Origin: Magnaporthiopsis rhizophila
Taxonomy: Eukaryota; Ascomycota; Sordariomycetes; Magnaporthales; Magnaporthaceae
DNA length: 64,000 bases
Direction: 5' to 3'
Assembly: GCA_003049465.1 (NCBI GenBank)
Contig: PYSS01000059.1
Coordinates: 170,601-234,600 of the forward strand
The notes beneath the pieces are model-generated. The model did no database searches. It had not been told where the DNA came from and worked only from the letters and a program-made list of their open reading frames with translations. Positions within the stretch are counted from its first letter, which is position 1. Every line of letters begins with the position of its first letter. Both the position numbers and the translations under genes were made by a program. Positions 33,008-41,335 of this stretch are shown here, piece after piece.

Positions 33008-34207
33008 GTGCTCATAATGAAGATTCGATCGTGGCTCATCTCCGACTCCATCCTCGCTGCCGTCGTCGGCGGCGGCGACGGCAGCGAGGGCGGGCGAAAG
33101 CAGGCGCGACACCGACGCATCCTCCGGGCCATTCTCGTCTTCTTCTACTTCTTCAAGCTCTTTCTGGCGCGATACAGGGCAGCTGACTTTCGCGACCTGC
33201 GCGCCAACTCTTGGAAGCTCGACGAAGACGAGTACCATGCCTCGTTTCACCAGACAGCCCACGATGACGACGGCAGGGAGAGGCGTAGAGGCAAGGGAAA
33301 AGAGCGCGCCCGCCTCAAGCCTGTCGGCGACCTTGGCTACAGCGGCTCCACCTTCTTCACGACGGCCAACGGCAAGTTCATGATCAAGTCGCTGCCGCGC
33401 CGGTTCGAGCACACTTTTTTCACGCACGACCTGCTCGACCCATACATCGCCCACATGCACCGCCTCCCGCACAGTCTGCTGGTGCGCATCACCGACATGG
33501 TATTCACGCCCCTGCCCACGCTCGGCGGCATCCTGGGACTCGCGCCGACGCACCACATCATCATGGAGAACCTGCTGTACGGCCAGGAGGCAGCAGGCGC
33601 TGGCGGCGGCCACTGGGAGACGTACGACCTCAAGCCCAACGACTACTTTTTCCCCGAGCGCGACCTAGCCGGTGGCAGACTGGCGCCGGAGAGCGTCAAG
33701 ACCAAGCTTGTCGACGAGTTCCCCGACAAGATCACGGTCACGGAGCAACAGAGGGAGGAGCTCCTCGAGACGCTGAGGGCCGACACGCAGCTGCTGGCCG
33801 ACCACAACGCCATCGACTACTCGCTTTTCCTTGTGCGGTACCCAGGGCCCAACCACCCGTCCAGACAGAGCGGCGGCGGTGGCGACGACGAGGTGAACGA
33901 CGCGGGCAGTGACTCAGGCCTAGCCTCAGCGGCCGGAGCAGCGCCAGGCGACGCGCCCGTGGTCGCTTCGGACGCGAACTCGTGGAGGACAGGGATTCTG
34001 GACGCAGAAGGCCGGTGGACTTACCGAGTCGTGGTGCTGGACTTTTTCTGGGCGCGGCACAAGTTCCGGGCGCGGGCCATGACGTCAATGGTCAAGCTGT
34101 TCAACAAGCTCGCGCACAAGGGGCCCATGAGCATCACGGCCAACCCGCAGGAGTACAGGCAGCGGTTTCTGCGCATGGTGGAGGACATTGTGGTTGCAAG
34201 TGTGTGA
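33008..34207 (+). CDS. Divergent minimal phosphatidylinositol-phosphate kinase-like protein
   Basis: Single-exon protein of up to 399 residues (a second ATG lies at 33017). A PIP-kinase core is recognisable: DLRANSWKLDEDEYHASF, the glycine-rich strand GYSGSTFFTTANGKFMIKSL with putative ATP-binding K127, IIMENLLYG (hinge), and YDLKPNDYFF in the place of the usual D-L-K-G-S loop. Next comes IDYSLFLVRYP with D270 matching the catalytic Asp of M-D-Y-S-L, and YRVVVLDFFWARHK with D345 in the place of the I-I-D metal-binding Asp. SITANPQEYRQRF closes the fold. The long N-terminal parts of Mss4 or Fab1 are absent. The D-L-K-G loop is changed (K-P instead of K-G). A lipid kinase is plausible, and a degenerate regulator is equally possible. 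A Gly/Ser/Ala-rich insert spans residues about 283-322. Confidence 0.75.
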   Translation: MLIMKIRSWLISDSILAAVVGGGDGSEGGRKQARHRRILRAILVFFYFFKLFLARYRAADFRDLRANSWKLDEDEYHASFHQTAHDDDGRERRRGKGKERARLKPVGDLGYSGSTFFTTANGKFMIKSLPRRFEHTFFTHDLLDPYIAHMHRLPHSLLVRITDMVFTPLPTLGGILGLAPTHHIIMENLLYGQEAAGAGGGHWETYDLKPNDYFFPERDLAGGRLAPESVKTKLVDEFPDKITVTEQQREELLETLRADTQLLADHNAIDYSLFLVRYPGPNHPSRQSGGGGDDEVNDAGSDSGLASAAGAAPGDAPVVASDANSWRTGILDAEGRWTYRVVVLDFFWARHKFRARAMTSMVKLFNKLAHKGPMSITANPQEYRQRFLRMVEDIVVASV

Positions 34208-35126
34208 TGGGGTTGCCGAGGGGTGTTTCGAGGAATGGCGGGGTAATCCAGGGCAGTAATCGACGAGGGGAAGCACGGGAAGCAGCATCTAACTACTTCG
34301 ACACAGATAACGAGCATGCATGGATTGGTGGCTCCGAAGCGTCCTATAGTTTGTGAAAGTTGGCCTTGCGCAAGAGCCCACGATGGAAGCGGGGGCTCCT
34401 GCAGCTCCAGGGTCCAGCCCCCACAGACCCTGTCGCACTGCAGGTTGAAGAGCAACGCCTCCGCCTGCATACCACACGGAAATTGCGCCCGTGTTCCGCG
34501 AAGCAGGTCTGGCTGGAACCCCAAATCGCCCGGGTTTGTGATGAGCACGACACGGCGCCGTTGCCAGCACAGAGAACACATTTGGGTCTGGAACTTGGGG
34601 CAGTGCTCGTCTTGGCGGCGGCCCAACGCGCGCAGACGGCACAGAAACGAGGTTTCGAGAGTGTGCTTGTCCTGGCGATCACGCTGTGCGCAAGGGCCAT
34701 TGATTGGGCGCGTGGCGGTTGTTGGTTCTGATCCCAAAATCTAGCCCTGCATGCATGCTGGGGCTGCATCTGGCTAGATTTGGCGGGCTGAAGCGGGTTG
34801 TTGTTGTGTAACCCCACCAAGTCCACCATGGTGTAGGAGCGCTTGGGGTTCGTTGGCCAAACACGATAATAGCCTGACCAGATGGTGTTGTCGGTTCTGG
34901 CCCTGCATATCCTCATGCAGTATCACGCCGAGTATGAGGCCGGCCGCGTGGGAGAAGCAGACGATGCGGCGCCCGAAGGCGAGTACAAGAGTGCCGTGAA
35001 GCGCTGCTCTTGTTATCGCCAATCCTCTGATCTCTGCTCCAAGCCCAGCCGGACAAAGCTCTTCCTACATCATTACAACCCATCTCTTTCCAGCCTCAAC
35101 TTCCCCCTCACTTTAGATCACCCACC
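34208..35126. other. Intergenic region between PIP-kinase-like and papain-like genes
   Basis: No gene I can support. Long overlapping frames exist on both strands (for example minus 34737-34021) but lack domains, and they run into the kinase 3' end. The last 80 bases are a pyrimidine-rich leader ending in CCACCATGG at the next start. Confidence 0.35.
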
Positions 35127-36494
35127 ATGGGTTCCTTCACCTTCACACAGTCGGATGGCTCCAAACGGACCGTCGGAGGCTATCAATATGCCCCGTGCCC
35201 CGAGTCGGCCAAGCACTTTGACGCCTCGCGCGTCGAGCTCGACCATCTGCCGCACAAGGTCGACCTGCGCTACTTCATGACTCCCGTCGAGGACCAAGGG
35301 CAGACCAGCAGCTGTGCCGCCAACGCGACGGCGGGTGCTTACGAGTACCTCGTCAAGCGCTACAAGGGCGACGACGGCTACGACGTGAGTCGGCTGTTCA
35401 TCTACTACAACGCCCGCTACATCGCCACGCCCGACGGCATCGGCGACGACGGCAGCCAGATCTACAACAACATCGAGGGCCTGAAGCAGTACGGAGCGCC
35501 CTCGGAGGCGTCGTGGCCCTTTGACAAGGACCAGATCAACACGGAGCCGTCGGGCGAGGTCTACCAGGAGGCGGCCGAGTTCGTCATCGAGGACACCGAG
35601 TCGGTGCCCACGGACCTTGTGGCCTGGAAGACGGGGCTAGCCATGGGCCACCCCATCATATTTGCATGTCGGCTGTACTCGTCGTTCCAGAAGCCCCGGA
35701 AACCGGGGCATGTGGAGATGCCGACGGCGCGTGAGCTTCAGGGCGACGGCGACGGCGGACACGCCATGCTGTGCGTGGGCTACTCGGATCCGGACCAGGT
35801 GTTCATCGTGCGCAACTCGTGGGGTGCATCCTGGGGCATCAACGGGTACTGCTACATCCCGTACCGCTACCTGATGGACCCGGCCCTCAACTGGAACGAC
35901 TCGTGGGTCATCGAGCGGCTCGAGACCATCCCGCCCGACGAGGAGCACTGCTGGGCCGACGACGACGAGACCATCCTCGAGGACGTGGCCGGCGTCCTGG
36001 CCGGGTTTGATGAGGAACAGTGGGCCGACTTGATGGATCGCATGGGCGAGACGCCGCTCGAGGTCCGTCTCGCGCTGCTTTTCCTCAAGGCTGCGGGCGC
36101 CGACGGCGAGGTTGCTGATGAGGAGTGGGCCAACATGGCTGAGCATCTTGTTCCAGTCCTCGAGCAGTTGGGCACCCACCCGGATGCTGATGCGCTGCTG
36201 CACAACACGTTTGAGAGCTTCAATGACGACGAGCTTGTCGACGAGACAATTGCGCTATTTGGCGAGTTCTTTGCCACGGACGTGCTTGCCTCCATCACTG
36301 CGCAGCTGCAGGAGACTATTGGATCGGACGGCGAGGCGCACGAGGAGGAGCAGGCGTTTGTCGACCGGGTCATCTCCGAGTGGCAGGTCGGAGGCGAGGA
36401 GGCCGAGGCAGAAGAGAGGGCGGAGGAGGAGGAAGCGGAGGAGGAGGCGGCCGAGGAGGAGGCGGCGTACGACTACGACCAGGAGGAGCAGTAG
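35127..36494 (+). CDS. Papain-like (C1A) cysteine peptidase with TerB-like C-terminal domain
   Basis: Predicted cysteine peptidase of 455 residues, single exon, strong CCACCATGG start context. No signal peptide and no inhibitory propeptide, so it is probably intracellular. The catalytic set is complete: Q57 in VEDQGQTSSC (oxyanion hole), C63 (nucleophile), H212 in GGHAMLCVGY, and N230 in VRNSWGASWGINGYCYIPY. From residue about 270 comes an acidic helical domain with two repeats of a D-G-E pattern (AAGADGEVADEEWANM and SDGEAHEEEQAFVDRVI), the arrangement seen in bacterial TerB-like domains. A Glu/Ala repeat tail closes the protein. Papain-family peptidases are rare in ascomycetes, and peptidase plus TerB-like architecture recalls bacteria, so horizontal origin is a reasonable inference. 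The substrate is unknown. Confidence 0.82.
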   Translation: MGSFTFTQSDGSKRTVGGYQYAPCPESAKHFDASRVELDHLPHKVDLRYFMTPVEDQGQTSSCAANATAGAYEYLVKRYKGDDGYDVSRLFIYYNARYIATPDGIGDDGSQIYNNIEGLKQYGAPSEASWPFDKDQINTEPSGEVYQEAAEFVIEDTESVPTDLVAWKTGLAMGHPIIFACRLYSSFQKPRKPGHVEMPTARELQGDGDGGHAMLCVGYSDPDQVFIVRNSWGASWGINGYCYIPYRYLMDPALNWNDSWVIERLETIPPDEEHCWADDDETILEDVAGVLAGFDEEQWADLMDRMGETPLEVRLALLFLKAAGADGEVADEEWANMAEHLVPVLEQLGTHPDADALLHNTFESFNDDELVDETIALFGEFFATDVLASITAQLQETIGSDGEAHEEEQAFVDRVISEWQVGGEEAEAEERAEEEEAEEEAAEEEAAYDYDQEEQ

Positions 36495-36594
36495 TAGAGT
36501 CCGGGATTGGTGAATGGAATGTGGAAGTATCTAATTCATTTCCACACTTTTCTTTCCTAGCATCCGCCGCCTTGCACCTCCGTGTCACGTCCAG

Positions 36595-37884
36595 TCATTC
36601 AACCTCCTTGCCCAGCCACGTCCTCCACCCCTCGTCTGCAAGAATGGACCGGACCCTGGCCTCGAGCCATTCCGTATTCCCCCAGAAACCCCACGAGGCC
36701 TGGAAGCGGCACCAGTCCACCAGCGCCGTCTCCCAGTGCCGCACGAACAATGCCCATTCGTCGTATGCCAGTGCGGCATCGCCGATTCTGGTCGTGGCCA
36801 AAAACCTTTGTCTGTACCTTTCCAGAAGCTCCTTTTCGCCCGCGCCCATCTCGAGCCTCTCTGGCAAACCCGCTTCGTCCGTGTCTACAAGCATCTCCAT
36901 GGGGACGGAGCAGGTAAACAGCTTGGCGAGGTCGCAAACACCCAAGCCGAGGCCGACGTACTGGAAGTCGAAAAAGGCGACGCGGTCGTCATCCTGCGTC
37001 GTGAAGAGGTTCTCCGACTTGACGTCGCCGTGGACGTACGACTCGAAGGGGCGTCCGCTGGGGGTGAGGAATGCGGCGGCCATCTCGGCGACGGAAGCGC
37101 GGGCTTTTGGAGGAGTTTTGGTGCAGAAAGCAGCCGACCACTCCGAGTACCCGTCTCGCTCCAGAGACTTGTACTCTTTGCGCCTCGTCGCGAGGTAGGT
37201 GTAGCCGCCGTTCAGCCACAGCTTGGACCCGGGTGTGCCGTTGGATCCGTCTCGCCGGCGCCTGGCCTCGTCCAGTGGCGGCTGGAGATACTCGGCGAGG
37301 TTGATGTCGAGACGGTCAGCCTGTGGAGACGCCAGCTTGGACCGCGTGGTGCCATGGAACCTAGCCAGCCAGTTGAGCGCCGCGTGGACCTGACGCGGGC
37401 TCAGCGCCCCTCTCTTCTCCCCCGCGACGGGAAATTCGGGCCGCAGGTCTGCCATGATAGTGGCCGTCACGCCATCCAGCTCCGCCGCGCCGGGGACGTC
37501 GCGCAGCAGGCGCGGATCTGCAGTTGAGGCGAGGAACTTGGCCACGGCCACGTCGCGTGCGGGCAGCTGCGGCGCGACGTGCTGGTAAAAGTACTGCTCC
37601 ACCTCGTAGCTGAGCATCTTGCGAAGGTGGCCCTCGTCCACGTTCTGGTTGCTGCGGCTACGGGGCGGGGAGATGAGCTTGAGGACGAGGGGGACGGTGG
37701 CCGAGTCGGGCAGCGGCTCGAGACCTGGAGACAGCTGCTCTGGTTTGGATGGCTTGGCCTCGATGGCGCAGATGTGGCCGTAGCCCGCCCAGAGGGTCTG
37801 CAGCTCTGTGCAGGAGACGAGCTCCATGCCCAGGGCCGAGAGCAGGATCTCGGCCGCACGCCGGGGATCGACAGAGGGAGCCAT
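36595..37884 (-). CDS. CHK/ecdysteroid-kinase-like (APH superfamily) phosphotransferase
   Basis: Predicted small-molecule kinase of 429 residues, single exon. The first ATG is at 37884; the frame is open 18 codons further up without ATG. Kinase-fold marks: VPLVLKLISPPRS (strand with ATP-binding Lys), EVEQYFYQHVAPQLP helix, a LARFHGTT helix, and catalytic loop YVHGDVKSENLF with H285, D287 and N292. The metal-binding FFDFQYVGLGLGVCDLAKLF (D306, D-F-Q) follows. This pattern belongs to the DUF1679/EcKinase-like branch of the aminoglycoside phosphotransferase superfamily; fungal members phosphorylate unknown substrates. The C-terminal helices contain WCRFQASWGFWGNTEWL. It converges with the papain-like gene at a 100-bp gap. 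Confidence 0.88.
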   Translation of the reverse strand: MAPSVDPRRAAEILLSALGMELVSCTELQTLWAGYGHICAIEAKPSKPEQLSPGLEPLPDSATVPLVLKLISPPRSRSNQNVDEGHLRKMLSYEVEQYFYQHVAPQLPARDVAVAKFLASTADPRLLRDVPGAAELDGVTATIMADLRPEFPVAGEKRGALSPRQVHAALNWLARFHGTTRSKLASPQADRLDINLAEYLQPPLDEARRRRDGSNGTPGSKLWLNGGYTYLATRRKEYKSLERDGYSEWSAAFCTKTPPKARASVAEMAAAFLTPSGRPFESYVHGDVKSENLFTTQDDDRVAFFDFQYVGLGLGVCDLAKLFTCSVPMEMLVDTDEAGLPERLEMGAGEKELLERYRQRFLATTRIGDAALAYDEWALFVRHWETALVDWCRFQASWGFWGNTEWLEARVRSILADEGWRTWLGKEVE

Positions 37885-38304
37885 GGCAGGGGAGGAAGAT
37901 GAGGAAGTGGACGTTGTCACACGGGTTCGGGCAAGCACTGCTCGTGCTAGAAAAGGAACTAATTTTGGTAGAACTGACTCGAGCTCCGGCCCTCGCTATG
38001 ACTCGCCCCGTTTGGACCATTTCTATACTTGGTAACGGATGTCTCACGGTCCACGCAAAAATTAGACCTTGCAACATGCGCGGGTCATGCGTCGCCCGCT
38101 AACCTGCTTAGGTAAAAACCTGCTTTGCGACGAGAGTATAAAACATGCCCATTGCCCAGCTTTACGGCTTCCTGTTTTCTCTTTCCCCCACCATCCCACG
38201 CTTTTGGTATAGGTGTTCATCTCCAACTTTGTCCTTTATTTTTTTCTTTCTTTCTCTTTGTATCTCCTTTTTGTCCTCTTATACAATCTGTTTCGTCATC
38301 CAAC
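37885..38304. promoter_or_regulatory. Divergent promoter region with TATA box for the small secreted protein gene
   Basis: TATAAAA at 38137-38143, then a long CT-rich leader (38170-38300) in front of the ATG at 38305. The left part is the upstream region of the kinase-like gene. Confidence 0.5.
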
Positions 38305-38502
38305 ATGCTCTTTTCCAGCTTGCGCCTCCTGGCCGCCATCCTGGCCGTCCAGACCGCCGCCCTGCCTTTAATAACGGTCCATTCCGCCGACGAACCCGCC
38401 ATGCTCGAAACCCGTAAGTTGGGGAGAGTGCGGAAAGGGCCTGCCCCTCCTGTTCCTATGTTTGAGGAATACGCCAAACACTTTCCCAAAATGCAGGACT
38501 AG
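38305..38502 (+). CDS. Small secreted protein candidate (65 residues)
   Basis: Short frame with a clear N-terminal signal peptide: MLFSSLRLLAAILAVQTAAL, with cleavage likely near residues 18-20. A mature part of about 45 residues rich in Lys, Pro and Met follows, with no cysteine. A strong TATA box and a pyrimidine-rich leader lie upstream. Alternatively a GTAAGT at 38414, just after the codon for Thr37, is a good splice donor and the CAG at 38495-38497 an acceptor; that would swap the C-terminus for a basic, Cys-containing one. Which form is real cannot be settled from sequence. About 130 bp downstream a solo LTR has landed, so the original 3' structure may be disturbed. Confidence 0.5.
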   Translation: MLFSSLRLLAAILAVQTAALPLITVHSADEPAMLETRKLGRVRKGPAPPVPMFEEYAKHFPKMQD

Positions 38503-38630
38503 GAAATTGCCATGCTCTAAAGACTGGTGATTCCTGCCGCTTGCGAAGCCGGCAACTACCGCAACGCCAAGGGAGGCGTCACCTCCGAGGAAACGGCCGA
38601 GTCCGATGTGTTTGACGATGGACAAAAGGG

Positions 38631-38929
38631 TTTTCTGTTGGAATAGGCATTTGTGTGCGCGTGCGATCCGGAAAGGAGGACGGAACGGAGGGACCCTCTG
38701 GATCCCGCACGGGCCAACCGGCCTGTGCGGCTAGAGCGGCGGATCGCCCTTTGGGCGATCGCCTCCGCGCTATAAAAGGGCAGTCCTGTGCCCTACCTTA
38801 GGCAGATAGATTCCTTCCTCCTTGTGCACAATAACAGGACTTTTCCCTGATCTTAGAGATCGTTGTTCACCCCTTTTGGAGAGCTCCGAGCCGACTCAAC
38901 AGGAGTAACCTACTCCTACCAACATTTTC
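38631..38929. mobile_element. Solo LTR (Ty1/copia-like) with TTTTC target duplication
   Basis: The element itself is 38636-38924 (289 bp). It starts TGTTGGAATAG and ends CCTACCAACA, so its ends are the inverted pair TGTTG/CAACA, and it is flanked on both sides by TTTTC (38631-38635, 38925-38929). Inside are two back-to-back GC-rich hairpins, a TATAAAAGGG box near 38772, and a C/T-rich downstream part, as in LTR promoters. No internal retroelement sequence is attached, so it is the product of LTR-LTR recombination. The copia assignment rests on short-LTR character and resemblance from memory and is tentative. Confidence 0.82.
38704..38770. repeat. Two adjacent GC-rich hairpins inside the solo LTR
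   Basis: First stem: CCGCAC...GGCC/GGCC...GTGCGG at about 38705-38731. Second: GCGG.GGATCGCC-CTTT-GGGCGATC.CC.CCGC at about 38736-38768. They sit immediately before the TATAAAAGGG box. Confidence 0.8.
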
Positions 38930-39023
38930 CGTATTTGCGGCGACCTTGGGGCTTGTCATTAAATTTCGGGTCGCAGTTGTTTTTGGAAGCGAGTGTTTGT
39001 TCTTTCGATGTAGCCGATTTTAT

Positions 39024-39055
<32 letters not shown>

Positions 39056-39213
39056 CCCTTCTAACCGCCAAAGCTAATTATCCAGCGAGTCGATTAATTT
39101 AAATCGCGACTTGGCGTGTTAGCTTTCCATGTGAAGATTATAACACCCGTTTGATGAATTCGCAATTTAAGAAATGTTAGTTATCCTCAAAGGCTGTACC
39201 GTCGCGTGGACAC
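38930..39213. other. Spacer with T30 tract after the solo LTR
   Basis: No gene. A T run lies at 39026-39055. It is the 3' flank of the sulfatase gene, partly AT-rich. Confidence 0.4.
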
Positions 39214-40962
39214 TCATTTGGCGCCAGCTCTTGGCTGGTGATCAGTGTGGGCGTGCATAAACTGCAGCCACTGGATGTCCTCTGTTTCCTCCACCGTCAG
39301 CGCCCGTCGCTTGAACGGCTTGATGTCCTTCATCAGCCCGACCACCCCCACGTCGTCCGCGTACTTCTCCCATAGCCCGACCAGTTCCTTGAGCTTGTCG
39401 GGGTGCTCGTCCGCCAGATCCTCCGTTTCGCCCGGGTCCTTGGCCAGGTCGAACAGCTCCCAGCGCCCAAGCCCCATTGGCGGCGGCACCCAGTCGATCT
39501 TCCAGAAGCCCTTGCGGAACGCGCCGCACCCCATCAGCTCCCAGCCGACCTCGTAGTCGTGGCCGTGGATTTCGGTCTTGGCCGGGTCCGCCAAAAAGTC
39601 CGCCCATGACGCGCCACGCAGCCGCTCGACCTTCCTGCCCTTGTACTCGCCGTCGTGAGATTTGGCCCCGGCCAGCTGCAGGATCGTCGGCGCCAGGTCC
39701 ATCACGGTGCAGAACGGGGCCTCGAGCCCGCCGGCGGGACGGGCCAGGCCGGGCTTGGAGAGGATGAAGGGCACGCGGATGCCGCCCTCGGTGCTGAACT
39801 GCTTGTGCAGCCGGCTGGGCGCTGTGCCGGCCTGCCCCCAGAGCGGGCCGTACCAGCAGTACGACGTGGGCCGCCCGATGTTCTCGAGGCTGTTGTCGTA
39901 GTGCTCCTGCATGTGCGCCAGAGTAGCCCCTTGCATCACCGGGCTGGCTTCAAGCGCCGCCCCCTCGGCGCCGTTGTCGCTCATGAAGATGATGTACGTG
40001 TCCTCGTGCTGGCCCGACTTCTTCAGGTATTCGACTACTTTGCCGACGTTCTCGTCCATGCGCTCCACCATGCCGGCGTACACTTCCATGATGCGGCACG
40101 ACCGCGCCCGGGCATCGTCCGTCATGTCCTCCCACGCTGGCACCCCGGGCGCCACCACCGGATGAGGCACAACGTCTTCAGGCACAAGCCCCATCTTCTT
40201 CTGGCGCCCGATGCGCTCGGTGCGCAGGGCGGCCGGCCCCGCGTCGTACCGTCCACGGTAGTGCATGCTGTTCTCCAGCGGCGCCTGGATCGGCCAGTGA
40301 GCAGCGGTGAAGGGCAGGTATGCGAAAAACGGCTGGTCAGGCTGCGCCTTTTGGTGCTCTTCCAGGTACTCGATCAGCTTGTCGGCGTAGAAGTCGGACG
40401 AATACCAGCCATCGGGGAGCGACGTGACGGGCTCGCCGTCTTCGCGATGGTAGGCAGCCGTTGCCGTGTTGAAGAAGGGCGGGATGTCGTCCTTGCTTTT
40501 AACGGGTGGCTCGTACGCGTAGTGGCTGCAGCAGCCGTTCAGCATGGCGAAGGACCGGTCAAAGCCTTTCTCGGGAGGACTTTGGGCCTTCTTATAGCCC
40601 AGGTGCCACTTCCCCGACATGACGGTGAAGTATCCCGCGTCCTGGAGAAGCTGCGGGAAGGTGGCGACCCTGTCGTTGAGAAAGCCTTCGTGCCCGGGCT
40701 TCCCGCTGTGGGACTCGGACATTTTGATAAACTCGGCCAGCTGCCCGAAGCCCGTTAAATGGTGGTCCGTCCCAGTCAGGAGCATGGCCCGCGTCGGCGA
40801 GCAGAGCGCCGAGGCGTGGAAGTCGGTAAAGCGGAGGCCATCGTAGCCGAGCTTGTCGATGTTGGGCGTGTTGATCTCGCCGCCGAAGCAGCCCGTGTCG
40901 GACCAAGCGAGGTCGTCAGCGAGGAAGATGAGGAAGTTTGGGCGGCGCGGTGTGGGACTCAT
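39214..40962 (-). CDS. Type I sulfatase (arylsulfatase family)
   Basis: Sulfate-ester hydrolase of 582 residues, single exon, with no signal peptide (PNFLIFLADD begins at residue 9), so it is probably intracellular. Alkaline-phosphatase-superfamily marks are complete: metal-binding D16-D17 in LADDLAWSD, the formylglycine site C54 in LCSPTRAMLLTG (C-X-P-X-R), GKWHLGY with K118 and H120, and FMSDNGAEG supplying the second metal pair. The cysteine type needs conversion to formylglycine. The long C-terminal part (LADEHPDKLKELVGLWEKY) is typical of bacterial-like arylsulfatases found in soil fungi. It shares a 373-bp divergent promoter with an MFS sugar porter, which suggests use of sulfated organic compounds as a carbon or sulfur source. 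Confidence 0.93.
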   Translation of the reverse strand: MSPTPRRPNFLIFLADDLAWSDTGCFGGEINTPNIDKLGYDGLRFTDFHASALCSPTRAMLLTGTDHHLTGFGQLAEFIKMSESHSGKPGHEGFLNDRVATFPQLLQDAGYFTVMSGKWHLGYKKAQSPPEKGFDRSFAMLNGCCSHYAYEPPVKSKDDIPPFFNTATAAYHREDGEPVTSLPDGWYSSDFYADKLIEYLEEHQKAQPDQPFFAYLPFTAAHWPIQAPLENSMHYRGRYDAGPAALRTERIGRQKKMGLVPEDVVPHPVVAPGVPAWEDMTDDARARSCRIMEVYAGMVERMDENVGKVVEYLKKSGQHEDTYIIFMSDNGAEGAALEASPVMQGATLAHMQEHYDNSLENIGRPTSYCWYGPLWGQAGTAPSRLHKQFSTEGGIRVPFILSKPGLARPAGGLEAPFCTVMDLAPTILQLAGAKSHDGEYKGRKVERLRGASWADFLADPAKTEIHGHDYEVGWELMGCGAFRKGFWKIDWVPPPMGLGRWELFDLAKDPGETEDLADEHPDKLKELVGLWEKYADDVGVVGLMKDIKPFKRRALTVEETEDIQWLQFMHAHTDHQPRAGAK

Positions 40963-41335
40963 GATGCGTTGTATCGCTGCTCGACTTTAGGGAGGGGGCT
41001 TAACGCGGCAAGGGGACAGACAAGGGTCACAAGGGCTTCTCCCATTTTAAGTAGCACCGAGGCTGGCTCGGGGAGTAGCATCCGTCGGATAAGGAGGCCC
41101 GCTTTGCAAATGCCGTGAAGTCGGGGAGGAGTCCGACCCCGCATTCCTGTTGCCGTGGGCCTGGCACGCCATCTCGCACGCCATACTTATACCGTCCTCC
41201 CCCGCCCCTGGGGTGCATTCAAAAGTCTGGCCGCACTGCTGCTGTTGTTTATATCTACTGGCTGATCATCCCAGTGCAAGATCCCATCGGAAAGCATCCT
41301 TGTTGAGCCTCTAATTAATTACCTTACCACCCACC
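40963..41335. promoter_or_regulatory. Divergent promoter, sulfatase and sugar porter
   Basis: 373 bp between two starts pointing apart. The right half has a TTAATTA stretch and CACCATG at the + strand start. No specific operator could be identified. Confidence 0.5.

Noticed and set aside
34021..34737. 238-codon minus-strand frame with several cysteines
   Set aside because: It overlaps the PIP-kinase 3' end, has no recognisable domain, and competing frames exist on both strands; left as intergenic.
39655..40758. 367-codon + strand frame
   Set aside because: Shadow of the sulfatase gene, which has a full set of catalytic motifs.
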